NCBI GenBank assembly: GCA_037968855.1
Contig: JBBKWH010000106.1
Coordinates: 1-5,301 of the forward strand
Length of the DNA stretch: 5,301 nucleotides
From: JBBKWH01 sp037968855
GTDB lineage: Bacteria; Pseudomonadota; Gammaproteobacteria; Pseudomonadales; Moraxellaceae
Direction of reading: 5' to 3'
Position numbers and translations under genes: made by a program. Every line of letters starts with the position of its first letter. Position 1 is the stretch's first letter. The notes under the pieces are model-generated. The model saw only the letters and a program-made list of their open reading frames with translations, made no database searches and had not been told where the DNA came from. Shown here one piece after another: positions 5,150 through 5,301 of this stretch.

Positions 5150-5301
5150 TTATATCTGATTCGACAAATAAGCTTTAAAACGATTTTTAGTAGTAGTCAA
5201 CAATTTTTGAGCATACTTTTCATCTATCATCAATTCACCAGTTGCGATAGCTAAAAAATCATTCGGTTTTTTTTCTATTCTGAGTAATGCTTGCTGCATA
5301 C
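5150..5301 (-). CDS. C-terminal part of an unrecognised protein
   Basis: An open minus-strand frame enters from the right edge and ends at a TAA (5150-5152). The visible part reads MQQALLRIEKKPNDFLAIAT at its start, from an ATG at 5297-5299, and ends KNRFKAYLSNQI. If that ATG is the true start the product would have 49 residues; more likely it is the tail of a longer protein starting beyond the window. The segment is polar, with many Lys, Gln and Leu, and has no membrane segment; it is probably helical. Base composition is AT-rich like the neighbouring lipoprotein gene. I recognise no family. It converges with the lipoprotein gene across the 240-base gap. Confidence 0.5.
   Translation of the reverse strand, partial: MQQALLRIEKKPNDFLAIATGELMIDEKYAQKLLTTTKNRFKAYLSNQI

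Noticed and set aside
1..5301. Search for CRISPR arrays, tRNA or rRNA genes, phage genes or a defence system.
   Set aside because: No regularly spaced repeats, no tRNA-like cloverleaf or rRNA-like sequence, and no protein with nuclease, phage or toxin-antitoxin motifs were seen.

Overview
The window reads as chromosomal DNA from a Gram-negative proteobacterium. It encodes a tripartite RND efflux system with lipoprotein signal peptides on both the outer-membrane and adaptor subunits. A gamma-proteobacterium is my best guess from the protein style, possibly near Moraxellaceae, but nothing here fixes the genus. The efflux genes are moderately GC-rich (one sampled 60-base line was 58% GC). The right-hand part from about 4060 is clearly AT-rich (sampled lines 30% and 45%).

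Left block (1-3262, minus strand): an efflux operon in the order outer-membrane factor (1653-3218), periplasmic adaptor (520-1656), inner-membrane RND pump (1-523, cut by the window edge after 174 residues). Both gene junctions are four-base ATGA overlaps, so translation is very probably coupled. Upstream of the outer-membrane gene, a 15-codon open reading frame (3215-3262) ends in the same kind of ATGA overlap and may be a leader peptide.

Control region (3219-3343): a strong sigma70-type promoter (consensus TTGACA, 16-base spacer, TACAAT) drives the efflux operon leftwards. A weaker promoter drives the divergent TetR-family gene rightwards. Two imperfect palindromes, one over the start-site region and one over the efflux -35 box, are candidate operators. 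The simplest model is that the TetR protein (3344-4051) represses the pump operon and itself, and releases DNA when it binds a toxic pump substrate.

Right block (4052-5301): an AT-rich lipoprotein gene of unknown function (4159-4911) has its own well-formed promoter. It is followed by about 240 bases without a convincing gene. That gap contains a pair of inverted 11-base motifs that may be the decayed ends of a small mobile element. At the right edge lies the C-terminal part of an unrecognised minus-strand gene (5150-5301).

The efflux system itself is of a known type. The less ordinary points are the compact control region, the chained short reading frames ahead of the operon, the orphan AT-rich lipoprotein and the possible element remnant.
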